Assembly (NCBI GenBank): GCA_000987045.1
Contig: LAKY01000025.1
Coordinates: 14,352-78,351 of the forward strand
Reading direction: 5' to 3'
DNA: 64,000 bases
From: Clostridiales bacterium PH28_bin88
Lineage (GTDB): Bacteria; Bacillota; PH28-bin88
Shown: positions 47,980-57,768 of the stretch, one piece after another
Layout: each line of letters starts with the position of its first letter
Position numbering within the stretch: the stretch's first letter is position 1
Position numbers and translations under genes: made by a program
The notes under the pieces: model-generated
What the model was told of the DNA's origin: nothing
What the model saw: the letters and a program-made list of their open reading frames with translations, nothing else
The model's database searches: none

Positions 47980-49489
47980 GGCAGCCTCCGGCCGGTCTTT
48001 CGGCGTACTTCGAGACGGTTTGGAGCAGAGGAAGATCAAGGTTAGGAGGTATTCTTCCATAAAGATTCCGCTTTTCTTGTACGCTGGCTACATGCACAGA
48101 CATTAAAGGAAAGCCTTGGGTCCTCTCCGAAAGTAGTCTGTACAGGTCCTCGATAAGCCAATTGATAAACCCCCTGCTGGTTGCGCAAATGGTATCGTCT
48201 ACCCCATGTATATCTGTATATTGAACATAAGCGTTGTAAACACAGCCCCCACCGCATATGGAAAGAGCTATACATTCTCGGCAAGTCTTGGATCGAAAAG
48301 GGGTCCGATTGTTCCACTCCAAGAACCAGGAATTCTTGCGAAGATCCTGTGTGTCTGTCACGTTTCCAATGAAGTATTGTCTTGACCCTATAAAACCCTC
48401 ACAAAGTCCGACCGCCCCGTCCGGCGCCACTACAATTCGGGATCCGCAAGCAGGACAATCCTTTAATCGTCTTGATTCTTCGACGAAGGGACGGATCCGG
48501 CGCATAATGTGCTCCACATATAACCCTTCTTTCCGCGCCACCTTGAATGCTTCGATATACCTCTCTACCACTAATTCAATAGGTATCTCCACCCTCTCCT
48601 CCGGGGTTTCTATGATGTGGAGAAGGTCGAGCCCAATGCTAGGCGTCTGTACCTCTCTAGCCAAGAAAGTTACAACCTCGCTTACGTTTGGGGCTACATG
48701 GGGTCCAAACACCGTTGAGACCACAGCGACACAACCCTTCTCTCTAGCCAGGCGGTATCCCCTGATTGCATCGCAAAATGTCCCGCTCCCGTCCGAGTAA
48801 GTCCTCATACAATTATGAATCCTCTCGGGCCCATCAAGAGAAACAATTAAGATTACGCGATTTCTTGCAAGGAATTCAGCTACCTCCGGGGTTATGAGAG
48901 AGCCATTGGTTTCCAGGATCAACTCGAGTTCTCCTCCAAGGGTCCCTTCGGCTTCCAGTTCCCTAGCCCTACGGATTGCCCACATCATCACCTCAGGGTT
49001 TGTGAGGGGCTCACCTCCGTACAGAAAAATCGTCTTTCGCTTCCGGGACGACTTAGCCGAATGCCAAGCGAAGAAATCAAGTGCTTTTTCTAGGGTTTCC
49101 ACATCCAGTCGCTCACCCTGAATGCCTTTCAGATTTTTAATTATTAGGCAATACTTGCAGTTAAAGTTACATCGGGTAGTTAGGAAGAGTTTAAGGATAT
49201 GAATATCAGGGGTCTTATCCATGCTCTCCCTAAGCATTTCCTCGACCAGTTCATCCTCATTAGCATTAATCGGCACCAGGAAACCGTCTGACGTCAGACT
49301 ATGTATTGCTTGTCTCTCCATTTCGGAGAGCTGTTGTTCATGATTTGAATCAAGCCAAGTCAACTGCTCTAGGAATGAAGTCAATTCCGGCCGAATATAA
49401 GCCACCTTCAAATTAAAAGAATTGAACCATGCGAGCCGATTATCGTTCCGCAACTCATGAACAAATTTCGATTTTTTCAATAGGGTCAT
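47972..49489 (-). CDS. Radical SAM/SPASM protein 2 (peptide-maturase type)
   Basis: 505 residues, ATG 49489 with GGAAGGAG nine bases upstream, overlapping the carbamoyltransferase end by 35 bp. An N-terminal ~95-residue domain (NSFNLKVAYIRPELTSFLEQ; AIHSLTSDGFLVP) resembles the leader-recognition-like domain of peptide-modifying maturases. The barrel follows: CNFNCKYC (Cys107, 111, 114), FLYGGEPLTNPEVM, LIVSLDGPERIHN. SPASM cysteines: CPACGSR, GLCEGF, CRECIALSICGGGC. It is paralogous to radical SAM 1. Confidence 0.92.
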   Translation of the reverse strand: MTLLKKSKFVHELRNDNRLAWFNSFNLKVAYIRPELTSFLEQLTWLDSNHEQQLSEMERQAIHSLTSDGFLVPINANEDELVEEMLRESMDKTPDIHILKLFLTTRCNFNCKYCLIIKNLKGIQGERLDVETLEKALDFFAWHSAKSSRKRKTIFLYGGEPLTNPEVMMWAIRRARELEAEGTLGGELELILETNGSLITPEVAEFLARNRVILIVSLDGPERIHNCMRTYSDGSGTFCDAIRGYRLAREKGCVAVVSTVFGPHVAPNVSEVVTFLAREVQTPSIGLDLLHIIETPEERVEIPIELVVERYIEAFKVARKEGLYVEHIMRRIRPFVEESRRLKDCPACGSRIVVAPDGAVGLCEGFIGSRQYFIGNVTDTQDLRKNSWFLEWNNRTPFRSKTCRECIALSICGGGCVYNAYVQYTDIHGVDDTICATSRGFINWLIEDLYRLLSERTQGFPLMSVHVASVQEKRNLYGRIPPNLDLPLLQTVSKYAERPAGGCHE

Positions 49490-51185
49490 TTTTTAACGCT
49501 CCTTCCTTCTTGGCTATGAGAAAATCCCCCATAACCAGGTAATCCATTTCCGTATTCCAGAAGCATTCGAAGGCGTCTTCAGGGTTATTGACTATGGGCT
49601 TCCCCTTTACGTTGAAGGATGTATTCAATATCGCGGGAACCCCTGTGAGCTTCTTAAATTCCGTGATAAGCCGGTAGAATTTTTTATTTTGTGACTCGTT
49701 AACCGATTGAACCCTAGCGGTCCCGTCAACATGTGTAACAGCCGGAATAGTATCCCTTACAACAGGAAGTACGTTATAAACCATTAACATGTACGGAGAA
49801 GGCTGTATACTATCGAAAAGCTCACCCACGTACTCTTCCAATGTTGCAGGGGCAAAAGGACGAAAATCCTCGCGGAACTTAACCTTTCTGTTTACTTTGT
49901 CTTTCATATCGGCAAATCTTGGATCGGCGAGTATACTGCGGTTCCCAAGAGCCCTAGGTCCAAACTCCGCCCTACCCTGAAACCAACCCACGATATTCCC
50001 CTCACTAAGGATCTTGGCTGTTACCCTTTCGATATCTGAGTACTTCCTGTAGGGGATCCTTTTATCGTCTAAGAATTTTTTAATCTCCTCGTCAGAATGA
50101 CCCTTCCCCAGGTAAGGATCAAAGTATCGAAGTGGATATCGAGGAGTCCCAGACAGACGGTGGTATATTTCGAGGGCTGCCCCCAAAGCGCTGCCATCGT
50201 CCCCAGCTGCTGGCTGCACAAATATCCCGTCAAAACCCATCTCCCTCATTATTCGCCCGTTAGTTACGCTGTTCAAAGCCACTCCTCCCCCAAGGCACAA
50301 ATTATCCGCCCCTGTTTTGTCCTTTAGCCATTTAACAAAATGTAATACCGTCTCTTCCGTGATTCTTTGGAGGGAGGCAGCGATTATCTTATGATGTGAA
50401 GTTAGGGGCTCTTCCGGTCTCCTAGGCGGGCCAAATTCCTTTAAGAACCGTTTTGAGAAGTAAGACCCCACACGGGTATGATAATTGAAGTAACTCATAT
50501 CCAAAGCGAAGCCCCCTTCGGGGAGAAGACGCACGATGTGCCTGAATGTATTAATGTATTCGGGCTCTGCGTAAGAAGAGAGGCCCATTATTTTTCCCTC
50601 GTCCGAGTCCGGACAAAATCCCAGATAAGAGGTCACTGCAGCGTAAAGATATCCTAAAGAATGAGGATAGTCTACATGTTTCAAATTGATAAAGCGATTA
50701 CCCTCCGCTAACGAAAAGGTAGTTGAGGCGCGCTCTCCTCTGCCGTCAATAATGAGTACCGCTGCTCTCTCGAAGGGAGAAGGAAAGTAGGCACTAGCAC
50801 GGTGGCTGGCATGGTGGTCGACGTAGTAAATCGGACCCTTAAACCCCAGTTTCCTGATATCTCGTTCACCAACTGCTTTCTTGGCCATTTGGTAACGTAA
50901 ATTAGCCAAGGAGGAACTTGTAGCTAATGGGAAATAATTCATAAAGGTCCGAGCGACCATATTTCTGTAAGATAAGGGATAATTGTACTGAAATACTACA
51001 ATATCAACCTGCTCGATGTTAATAGATGCCATGTCCAGCGCGCACTTGATCGCTTCCATCGGGAATGCATGGCTGTGTTTCCTTTGATCGAAACGCTCTT
51101 GGGCCGAAGCGAAGACCACATGATTATTTTTTAAAAGCACGGCTGTAGCATCATGACCAGGGTACTTCAGTCCTAAAATATACAT
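49455..51185 (-). CDS. NodU/CmcH-family carbamoyltransferase
   Basis: 576 residues. N-terminal Kae1-like domain: YILGLKYPGHDATAVLL, YVDHHASHRASAYFPSP, VLIIDGRGERAS, CLGGGVALNSVTNGRI. C-terminal YrdC-like domain: AEFGPRALGNRSILADPR, FAPATLEEYVGELF, ILNTSFNVKGKPIVNNP. These enzymes transfer a carbamoyl group from carbamoyl phosphate, via carbamoyl-adenylate, to hydroxyls of antibiotics and Nod factors. It suggests a carbamoylated hydroxyl in the final product. Confidence 0.95.
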   Translation of the reverse strand: MYILGLKYPGHDATAVLLKNNHVVFASAQERFDQRKHSHAFPMEAIKCALDMASINIEQVDIVVFQYNYPLSYRNMVARTFMNYFPLATSSSLANLRYQMAKKAVGERDIRKLGFKGPIYYVDHHASHRASAYFPSPFERAAVLIIDGRGERASTTFSLAEGNRFINLKHVDYPHSLGYLYAAVTSYLGFCPDSDEGKIMGLSSYAEPEYINTFRHIVRLLPEGGFALDMSYFNYHTRVGSYFSKRFLKEFGPPRRPEEPLTSHHKIIAASLQRITEETVLHFVKWLKDKTGADNLCLGGGVALNSVTNGRIMREMGFDGIFVQPAAGDDGSALGAALEIYHRLSGTPRYPLRYFDPYLGKGHSDEEIKKFLDDKRIPYRKYSDIERVTAKILSEGNIVGWFQGRAEFGPRALGNRSILADPRFADMKDKVNRKVKFREDFRPFAPATLEEYVGELFDSIQPSPYMLMVYNVLPVVRDTIPAVTHVDGTARVQSVNESQNKKFYRLITEFKKLTGVPAILNTSFNVKGKPIVNNPEDAFECFWNTEMDYLVMGDFLIAKKEGALKNDPIEKIEICS

Positions 51186-51201
51186 TCGGCCCCTCTCCCT
51201 T

Positions 51202-52473
51202 CTACAAGCCTAGGCGCATGTTCTCGTGGCCGATAGACATGTTTAGTGCACTCTTCCTCTTGATTATTGGTTCGTATACCTTTTCAAGAGTCTCTTTATC
51301 AGGTCTATCCTCTCCCGTACTGTCTCGAATGTCCCATATTATTTCCTCAAGAAGACCCTTAACCACTATACAGTTTCGACGGTCGATCCCGCCCTCTTTA
51401 GGAAAGAGTTTTATTCCATCCCTCACGCAACCGCCACCACAGATGCCGATGGCATAACAATCTCGACACGCAGGCAGATTGAGAGGATACCGGTTCTTCC
51501 AAGCGTCGAGCCGGTTCCCTTTCTTTCTCCCAAGGTTGTAGCAGTTGGTTATCGTCAAGTCCGGGAAAACTACAATCTTCTCGCCGCAGGCACTGCAGTC
51601 ACGGAAGCGGAATTCCCGATAAACTAAGGGCTTGATTCGCCGTCCAAGTTGATCAACATAGGTCCTAGTCTCCTTAGCGATATGAAAAATGTTCCTCATC
51701 TTTTGGGCGAACGTCTCAACATTCAGGGAATTGTCATAATCACTGGTATAGTGTGGGAGGTCGAGCCCGAGACTATCTGGCTGGAGTTCTTCAATAATGT
51801 TTTTAACCATCCTGTCGATTTCAGCAACGTTATGCCTACCAGCAACCATAGACACTCCAATGACGCATCCCGCCTTTCGCATCCTCCAATATGACTCTAT
51901 AACAGTATCAAAGGTAGATCGCCCTCTCACATCCCTTCGCATCATGTCATTGGCGGTCCGGTCGCCGTCCAGCGATATCAGAACGTTAACTCCTAATTCT
52001 GACAGTCTATGCGCCTTTCGATCGTCAATTAGAGTACCGTTAGTAAATAGGACTTTGATCCCCTTCGCCTGACTGAATAAATAGTCCGTCACTTCCCAGT
52101 TAGTGATAGGCTCACCCCCCGTTACAATGAACACACCTTCCCCCACTTTGTCCCGGTACATCTCGAGGACCTTATGGGCAGTCAACATGTCCATTACCTG
52201 GACGCCATTCGGGTTTGAGGTCGAGTTTTTAAAATATGAGCAGTAGGAACAGGCTAGATTACAAATGCTAGTTACCATCACCATAAACACGGTGACTTTC
52301 GGATCAGGCGGCACTAACGCTGGGGCGGCGTCGAACAATTGACTAACCCTATCCCACAATCTACCATACTCCTTAATGGTCATAAATTGAAGCTCCAAGG
52401 AGAGAGGATGAAAAAGGGCTACCTCTTCATTTCGCCGAAACACAATAAGCTCCTTATGCTTCTCAGGGTTCAT
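51202..52473 (-). CDS. Radical SAM/SPASM protein 1 (peptide-maturase type)
   Basis: Start ATG 52473 is set by GGAGGG six bases upstream; it overlaps the amidohydrolase by 11 bp. 423 residues. A ~60-residue N-terminal domain precedes CNLACSYC (Cys71, 75, 78), VFIVTGGEPITNWEV and VLISLDGDRTANDMM. SPASM: RDCSACGEKIVVFPD, TNCYNLG, CRDCYAIGICGGGC. The layout and the LGLDLPHYTSD segment match radical SAM 2 (IGLDLLHIIET), so the two probably arose by duplication. Confidence 0.92.
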   Translation of the reverse strand: MNPEKHKELIVFRRNEEVALFHPLSLELQFMTIKEYGRLWDRVSQLFDAAPALVPPDPKVTVFMVMVTSICNLACSYCSYFKNSTSNPNGVQVMDMLTAHKVLEMYRDKVGEGVFIVTGGEPITNWEVTDYLFSQAKGIKVLFTNGTLIDDRKAHRLSELGVNVLISLDGDRTANDMMRRDVRGRSTFDTVIESYWRMRKAGCVIGVSMVAGRHNVAEIDRMVKNIIEELQPDSLGLDLPHYTSDYDNSLNVETFAQKMRNIFHIAKETRTYVDQLGRRIKPLVYREFRFRDCSACGEKIVVFPDLTITNCYNLGRKKGNRLDAWKNRYPLNLPACRDCYAIGICGGGCVRDGIKLFPKEGGIDRRNCIVVKGLLEEIIWDIRDSTGEDRPDKETLEKVYEPIIKRKSALNMSIGHENMRLGL

Positions 52474-53785
52474 GAGCGTCCCTCCTGTTAGACAAATTGT
52501 TCCGAATACCATCATAGTATCTATAGATGTCCTCCAAAATGCTCTTCTCTGGGACGGACGTAAATTTACCGTTTTGTATGATAACGCGTCCGTCAACTAG
52601 CACATTTGTTACGTCCCGCGGAGTCGTCCCGAATACCAACATAGACTCCACAGTTGCCCGATCAATATACTTGGTAGGTGGAATTATAACAGTAATCACG
52701 TCCGCCTTTTTCCCAACTTTGAGAGAGCCGATTTCCCTATCCAACCCCCAAACACTAGCACCTCCAATAGTAGCCATCTTTAACAGGTGTCCGGGTGTGA
52801 CCTCCGGGAACCGGGACCACCCTAAGATAGCCCCCGCTAACCTGAGTTCCGCCCAAGGGTTAAATCCCCCACTACTCAATGGCCCATCCGTCCCAAGGCC
52901 AGCCTTAATCCTCGCTCGTCCCCAGGCACTTAAATTTGGGGTCGGGCATCCTAGCAGCGCTCCATTAGTCGGACAACAGACCAAGTTAACACCGATCTCC
53001 CTCAGGCGGTTCAGGTCCTGCTCTTCAAACACGTTACCATGAAAACCTACAGTGTTTGAGTCTAGAAGCTTTAGCCCGTCTAGCCAATCCACTAGGTCTT
53101 TTCCGTATTGCTTCCTCACATAAGCTACCTCATAGGGGTGCTCTCCAAAGTGGAGGCAAAATCTCACCCCCCATTGTTGTGCAACCTTCTTGGCATCCTG
53201 GAGGGTAAATGGCAAAGTTGCATACGGACTATGAGCACCAATAGAAAAGCTTACAAGCCCCCGAAACTGCTCAGTAATCGCTGCAAGCCTTTCCGCCATT
53301 TCCTTGACCGATTCGGCCCGAGGGACCTGATAGCCCCATGGGTACTCATCAACCAACATCGGAGCTGCCACGCAACGCAGACCAACCTCCGCAGCTATCT
53401 GAATGTTTAAACCTGTCCTGCTAGAATCGGCAAAGCATGTTATCCCAGACTTGGCCATCTCCAAAACTCCGGCCCAACTAGAATATTGACTATCCTCGAA
53501 AGTTTTGGACTCCAAAAAGGGAGATGATTGCTCAAGCCACTCCATTAGGGATAGACCCCAAAATTTCCCTCGCAGAAACGTAGCTCCCGTATGCGTGTGA
53601 GCATTTACTAGACCTGGCATTACGACTTGATGCCGGGCATCCATTCTTAAATCAGGGGGCAGCGGAGGAATCCCATCACCGATCCAGGCGATTCGATCCC
53701 CCTCTATGAGTAGACTATAACCAATTAAAAAAGGTTGGTTAGGTTCGCACGTATAGATGATGCCATTCTCTATCAATATCCTCAT
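52463..53785 (-). CDS. Amidohydrolase, MTA/SAH/5'-deoxyadenosine deaminase family
   Basis: 440-residue ATZ/TRZ-type metal hydrolase: PGLVNAHTHTGATFLRG (HxH), LHFGEHPYEVAYV (His and Glu), NTVGFHGNVFEE (His) and GLGTDGPLSSGG (Asp). Members deaminate methylthioadenosine, S-adenosylhomocysteine or 5'-deoxyadenosine. Next to an MTA-phosphorylase-like gene and several radical SAM enzymes, 5'-deoxyadenosine is an attractive substrate. A dedicated role on a pathway intermediate cannot be excluded. Confidence 0.88.
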   Translation of the reverse strand: MRILIENGIIYTCEPNQPFLIGYSLLIEGDRIAWIGDGIPPLPPDLRMDARHQVVMPGLVNAHTHTGATFLRGKFWGLSLMEWLEQSSPFLESKTFEDSQYSSWAGVLEMAKSGITCFADSSRTGLNIQIAAEVGLRCVAAPMLVDEYPWGYQVPRAESVKEMAERLAAITEQFRGLVSFSIGAHSPYATLPFTLQDAKKVAQQWGVRFCLHFGEHPYEVAYVRKQYGKDLVDWLDGLKLLDSNTVGFHGNVFEEQDLNRLREIGVNLVCCPTNGALLGCPTPNLSAWGRARIKAGLGTDGPLSSGGFNPWAELRLAGAILGWSRFPEVTPGHLLKMATIGGASVWGLDREIGSLKVGKKADVITVIIPPTKYIDRATVESMLVFGTTPRDVTNVLVDGRVIIQNGKFTSVPEKSILEDIYRYYDGIRNNLSNRRDAHEP

Positions 53786-53789
53786 AACA

Positions 53790-54605
53790 TTAGAGACCTT
53801 TCCTCAATTGTCCAAAAGAGCAGTTGTTACAGCTGTGCTCGGAGAAATTGAGCAAGAATCTCAGTAGTCCTGATACAAATCGGTGGTTATGCTCCTTACA
53901 TACTTCAAAAAAACGCCCACTATTTGAGTTAGGCCTAATTCCTTCCCCGTAATTACTAACCAGGTAGGCCCCTACAAAGCATGCTCCTACGCCCCTTGTC
54001 AAATAAACCTCGGGGGCCATACTCTTACCAACCACGTCCGCCCCCAAAAGGCGAAGAGCCCTGATCTCTGCAGGAGATTCGAAACGGCCATTTTCCGTCA
54101 CCCCATAAGTACCTCTTGCGAAAACCCTTGAATATCCCTCAAAGCGAAATGCAGAAGCTAACTGGTCGACCATTATCCGACACACAGGATTATCCATGTG
54201 TATGATAGAAATATCAGAAAACGGTGTGCTATGGCTTTTTCGCTGATCCAGGAAGTCTAGGGGTAGTACCACGTCACCTGGATCTAGAAGTTCGTTGACA
54301 CTCCCAACACTTCCAGTGGAAATAATCCTTAGAATGCTCAGTTTCCTTATAACCCAAAATATCCTTTCTACACCGATTATCCGAACCCTTACATCGGTCG
54401 GATCCCAACCGTGGTAAGGGAAGAATATCCCGCGCCACGAGCCTTTTTGCCCTATCCATTCAAACAAAGTCCCAGCTACTGTTTCTCCCAGAGGGGTTGA
54501 GAAGCGTATCCCTTCATCAAGAATACGGAAGCCAAGAGGCTCCAAATAGACAGCAAATTGCTCGGTAGTAGAGCCTCCCATTATTACCCAGTCAATACTC
54601 TTCAA
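53790..54605 (-). CDS. 5'-methylthioadenosine phosphorylase / purine nucleoside phosphorylase-family protein
   Basis: 271 residues from TTG 54605, with GGGGTGG eight bases upstream. MTAP-family hallmarks: ISTGSVGSVNELLDPGDVVL (phosphate/base region), TYGVTENGRFESPAEIRALR and LGADVVGKSMAPEVYLTRGV, where the usual VGMTxxPE is VGKSMAPE. Probably cleaves 5'-modified nucleosides to base and ribose phosphate. It sits directly between the M42 peptidase and the amidohydrolase (4-5 bp gaps). The paired genes suggest nucleoside salvage or detoxification. Confidence 0.85.
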   Translation of the reverse strand: MKSIDWVIMGGSTTEQFAVYLEPLGFRILDEGIRFSTPLGETVAGTLFEWIGQKGSWRGIFFPYHGWDPTDVRVRIIGVERIFWVIRKLSILRIISTGSVGSVNELLDPGDVVLPLDFLDQRKSHSTPFSDISIIHMDNPVCRIMVDQLASAFRFEGYSRVFARGTYGVTENGRFESPAEIRALRLLGADVVGKSMAPEVYLTRGVGACFVGAYLVSNYGEGIRPNSNSGRFFEVCKEHNHRFVSGLLRFLLNFSEHSCNNCSFGQLRKGL

Positions 54606-54608
54606 GAA

Positions 54609-55664
54609 TCATTCCACCCCCAAACTTTTGATGCACTCTTGCAGTAAGGCCAGTGTAATCTCAGCATCAACCAATGACACCATCTCGAAGGGGCTATGAG
54701 TGTAACGAGTAGGGATTGCTACCACCATTGACGGAATTCCCTTCTTAGTGAATTCTAATCCGTCTGTTCCGTAGCCCACATAAACGGCATGCTGTAACGG
54801 AATTCCGCTTCCATGCGCCAGCTTAGTAAGACTCTGGACGGATTTCCTGTGATAATGAACATTACTATCCTTATGAACGAGAATAGGTCCTTTACCCAAG
54901 CCCGTGGAAATGCCGTGGTTCTTTAAAGGAGGTATATCACCAACTGGGCCAACATCCAGTACGATGCAAAGGTCAGGATGAATCGATTGCTCCACCGATG
55001 CCCCCACAGAATCGATCTCCTCTTGGGTAGAAACCCGAATATAAAGTTCCACACCGAGGCAATTTGGGGTGATACGCTCTAGGAGCACGGTAATTATCGC
55101 AAGTCCAATACGATCGTCCAGAGCCTTTCCCACTACCCGGTCCCCCAACCGACGAATCGGTGAGTTGCTGATAATTCGAGAGCCTACGGTGATCCCCTGG
55201 GACTCCGCCTGCTTATAGCTTTCAATTCCAATGTCCACAAACACGTATTCCCACTTGAAGCCTCGCCCTAGATCGATATACGATGCAAGATGCCCCGTAG
55301 TGGTTCCAAATACACCTTCGAACCTTCCTCCTTCTGGGGTTAACACAAGAGCTGGATGACCCAAGAAAGCACGCGCAGTGTCTGGTCCATTGCGGTAAGA
55401 TTGACCGCTATCTATTGCTAGGAATCCTTCCAAGGTTACACCCTTTACCACGAAGCAGTATTCGTCGGCGTGAGCACTCAAGAGGATTTTGGGTCCCTTT
55501 CCGCCAACTTTACATGTGAGGTTCCCCAAGCGATCGACCCAAATTTCCTCAACGAAGGGACGCCACAACCCTTGGAGTGTCATGATTACCGCGTCTTCGT
55601 GCCCCACGGGCCCAGGAATGGCTGCTAACAGTCGTACTAGCTCAAATAACCTGTCGAGAACCAT
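54609..55664 (-). CDS. M42-family (glutamyl aminopeptidase/endoglucanase-like) metallopeptidase
   Basis: 351 residues; first gene of the operon. Dizinc ligands are in LLSAHADEY (HxD), GKALDDRIGLAI (bridging Asp), STQEEIDSVGA (Glu pair, the first the general base) and VLDVGPVGD. These enzymes form dodecameric cytosolic aminopeptidases that trim short peptides. In this context it could finish a leader-trimmed peptide or release an aminoacyl group. Confidence 0.92.
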   Translation of the reverse strand: MVLDRLFELVRLLAAIPGPVGHEDAVIMTLQGLWRPFVEEIWVDRLGNLTCKVGGKGPKILLSAHADEYCFVVKGVTLEGFLAIDSGQSYRNGPDTARAFLGHPALVLTPEGGRFEGVFGTTTGHLASYIDLGRGFKWEYVFVDIGIESYKQAESQGITVGSRIISNSPIRRLGDRVVGKALDDRIGLAIITVLLERITPNCLGVELYIRVSTQEEIDSVGASVEQSIHPDLCIVLDVGPVGDIPPLKNHGISTGLGKGPILVHKDSNVHYHRKSVQSLTKLAHGSGIPLQHAVYVGYGTDGLEFTKKGIPSMVVAIPTRYTHSPFEMVSLVDAEITLALLQECIKSLGVE

Positions 55665-57584
55665 CTAACCACCCTTCCAAAGGACGGAATGCAACATCCA
55701 CAAATGGATTTAATCAAGTAAATTGATTAGGACTCAGGAGTAATATACAATAACTTTGCCTACAAAGACTTCTCGCGCAGGAAGCCATCTTCCAGAGCGT
55801 ATGACATATCACTACTCAAATGATCCTTCTATTTCTTCTAGCTCTGTTGCTACGTGTTAACAGATCGAAGGTGCCGCCTTCCGCTAAGGCATTAGTCGAG
55901 GTGTACTGTTGTATTTTAACGTTTGAGAATCGTCTGTCTCACGAACTGGTAGGTACTGTGAAGGTATCTCAATTTCAAATGGGATCAAGCTTCCCAGTAT
56001 GGACCTATACCATAAAACTTAGGGGGCAACATGGTGTTATGACTACTTTTTGTTATCCGTACAAAATGATGAAGTTCCCTGGGGAATTCCGCGACAGGAC
56101 AAAATATAATCTAGTTTCTACATTCCGGGAAGATCCATGATTTAGGTGCCACACATATTCCATTTTAGTATTATGACTCAAGTTTGGCGTAAAAAATTAC
56201 CAAGTCTTGATACACAAGGCTTTCGAGGCTAATAGACAAGAACTGTAGTAGCGAATTGGTAATAATGTGTCAAAAAACCACTGATGGCGAGCTTTTCAGG
56301 ACTACGAATTTGTGTTTCGCTACTACATTATTTAAGGGTAACCCCTCAAACCCTTGATATATTTAGCATTGGAAATATATGTCGCCAAACTTAGGTTATG
56401 AAGAGTGTTAAGGACGTGTTACTCTGCGGTAGGGCTTGGAAAAATGGATACATTCATTAACCTGCCAATTATTTTTTTGCCGTCCACTTAATTTCGGAGT
56501 AAATTAGCCGCCTGCTTGGTACAAACGTCCACTAATTCCGATTCATTCCATCGCAAGAAACAGCCAATATGTTTACATCTCTCGGGATATTATAACACGT
56601 GCTTACTTTTATTGGTTATTTTTCTCTTTTTTAACTTATTTCCCTTTTTCTCTCCGCAAACCATAGCTTGGGTCAATCCGATTTCGCTGATAGTGAAGAG
56701 GTGAAACAAAAACGCACAACACCTTGTTGCGCAATGCTTCCAGGATAATCCATTTTGGGCGCGTGCTACCAGGAACCCTCTTTCTTCATCGGAAAGAAGT
56801 CAACGCCAGTATTTATGCTGTACTACAAGGTATAGTATGTACCAATGTTGTTACTACCTAAGTACCTGTTTTATGCCCAACACTTCATGGTCTTGTGGCT
56901 CAATATCTGAAACTTCCTCATTGATCGTAAGAAAGATTTTATTGGCAATATGAATTAGTTTGTTGGAAACCACGTCAGCCGGGTGGGGTCTCTAGTACCT
57001 CATACTAGTACTTTACCGGGAGTGAGCTAGTGCCTGGCCAAAATTAGCTGCATGCTAAATGGCATGAACTGGTAGCAAAGAGATCAATGGATGAGTTGCG
57101 TAGAATCAAGGTATTTTAGTGATTGGGGATTTATTCCAAATTGTTGCAATGTTTTTCTGTTTCGGCACTAGTTGTTATGGCAAAATACAATTACTAAAAA
57201 TCGGCACCCAAGAAATATAGAGCTAACCTGCCGGGTTTAAAGTAAAAAAAGGCAACATGCAGTTTATACTCCATTAGGCTGCCCTCATGGCTAACCTGAT
57301 TGGTGCATAATCAAATTGAGCTTCATCGCCGGGATATTCCAACCGTTCGTAGTTCTTCCCGTTCTCTTACGTTATAGCAATGCAGCTTTCTTATATCCAA
57401 TGGCGAGATACCCAGAACCATTCCGCTTTAACATAATTGGTTGATTTTAACCGAATCAATGCTCGGTATAAAGCGAAATGGGTGATCAATTTTCGCCGGA
57501 ATACGTAACTAATGATAATAAGGTTACTTCAAGGGTAGTTAAACTTAGTGTTGGTTTTTGACAATTTAGTAGTCGCCGTAATGC
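55665..57584. other. 1.9-kb AT-rich stretch without recognisable intact genes
   Basis: Stops are frequent in all frames. A plus-strand 106-codon frame at 55820 has no ribosome-binding site and unnatural composition. A short IS21 IstA-like remnant is present at 57274-57363. The stretch lies upstream of the biosynthetic operon and so must contain its promoter, but I found no clear -35/-10 pair. It looks like decayed mobile DNA. A small peptide gene cannot be excluded. Confidence 0.5.
57274..57363 (-). pseudogene. IS21-type IstA transposase remnant
   Basis: Minus strand encodes KNYERLEYPGDEAQFDYAPI between stops. R-x-E-x-PG-x-x-AQ-x-D is the hallmark segment preceding the first catalytic Asp in IS21 IstA. 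No other parts of the element were recognised. Confidence 0.45.
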
Positions 57585-57614
57585 AAAAAACCCACAACTG
57601 CCGTACAGTGTGGG
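57585..57614 (-). terminator. Terminator downstream of glyS
   Basis: Minus strand CCCACACTG-TACGG-CAGTTGTGGG followed by TTTTTTGC, about 155 bp after the GlyRS stop codon. Confidence 0.85.
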
Positions 57615-57768
57615 CCAATTGAATAAGGAAGACTTGAAATGTTTTAACAATGTAACTGGTACACTACAGTCCGGTCTCCCTTAAAACACAGGTTTGGAAT
57701 CTTAGCCTTAATAACTTTATTTGGCGACGGGAACCCTTTACTTATAGGAAGTCAGTCTGGTCCTCCCC

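Noticed and set aside
55820..56140. 106-codon plus-strand frame in the 1.9-kb gap
   Set aside because: No ribosome-binding site, no recognisable domain; it appears to be chance in decayed DNA.
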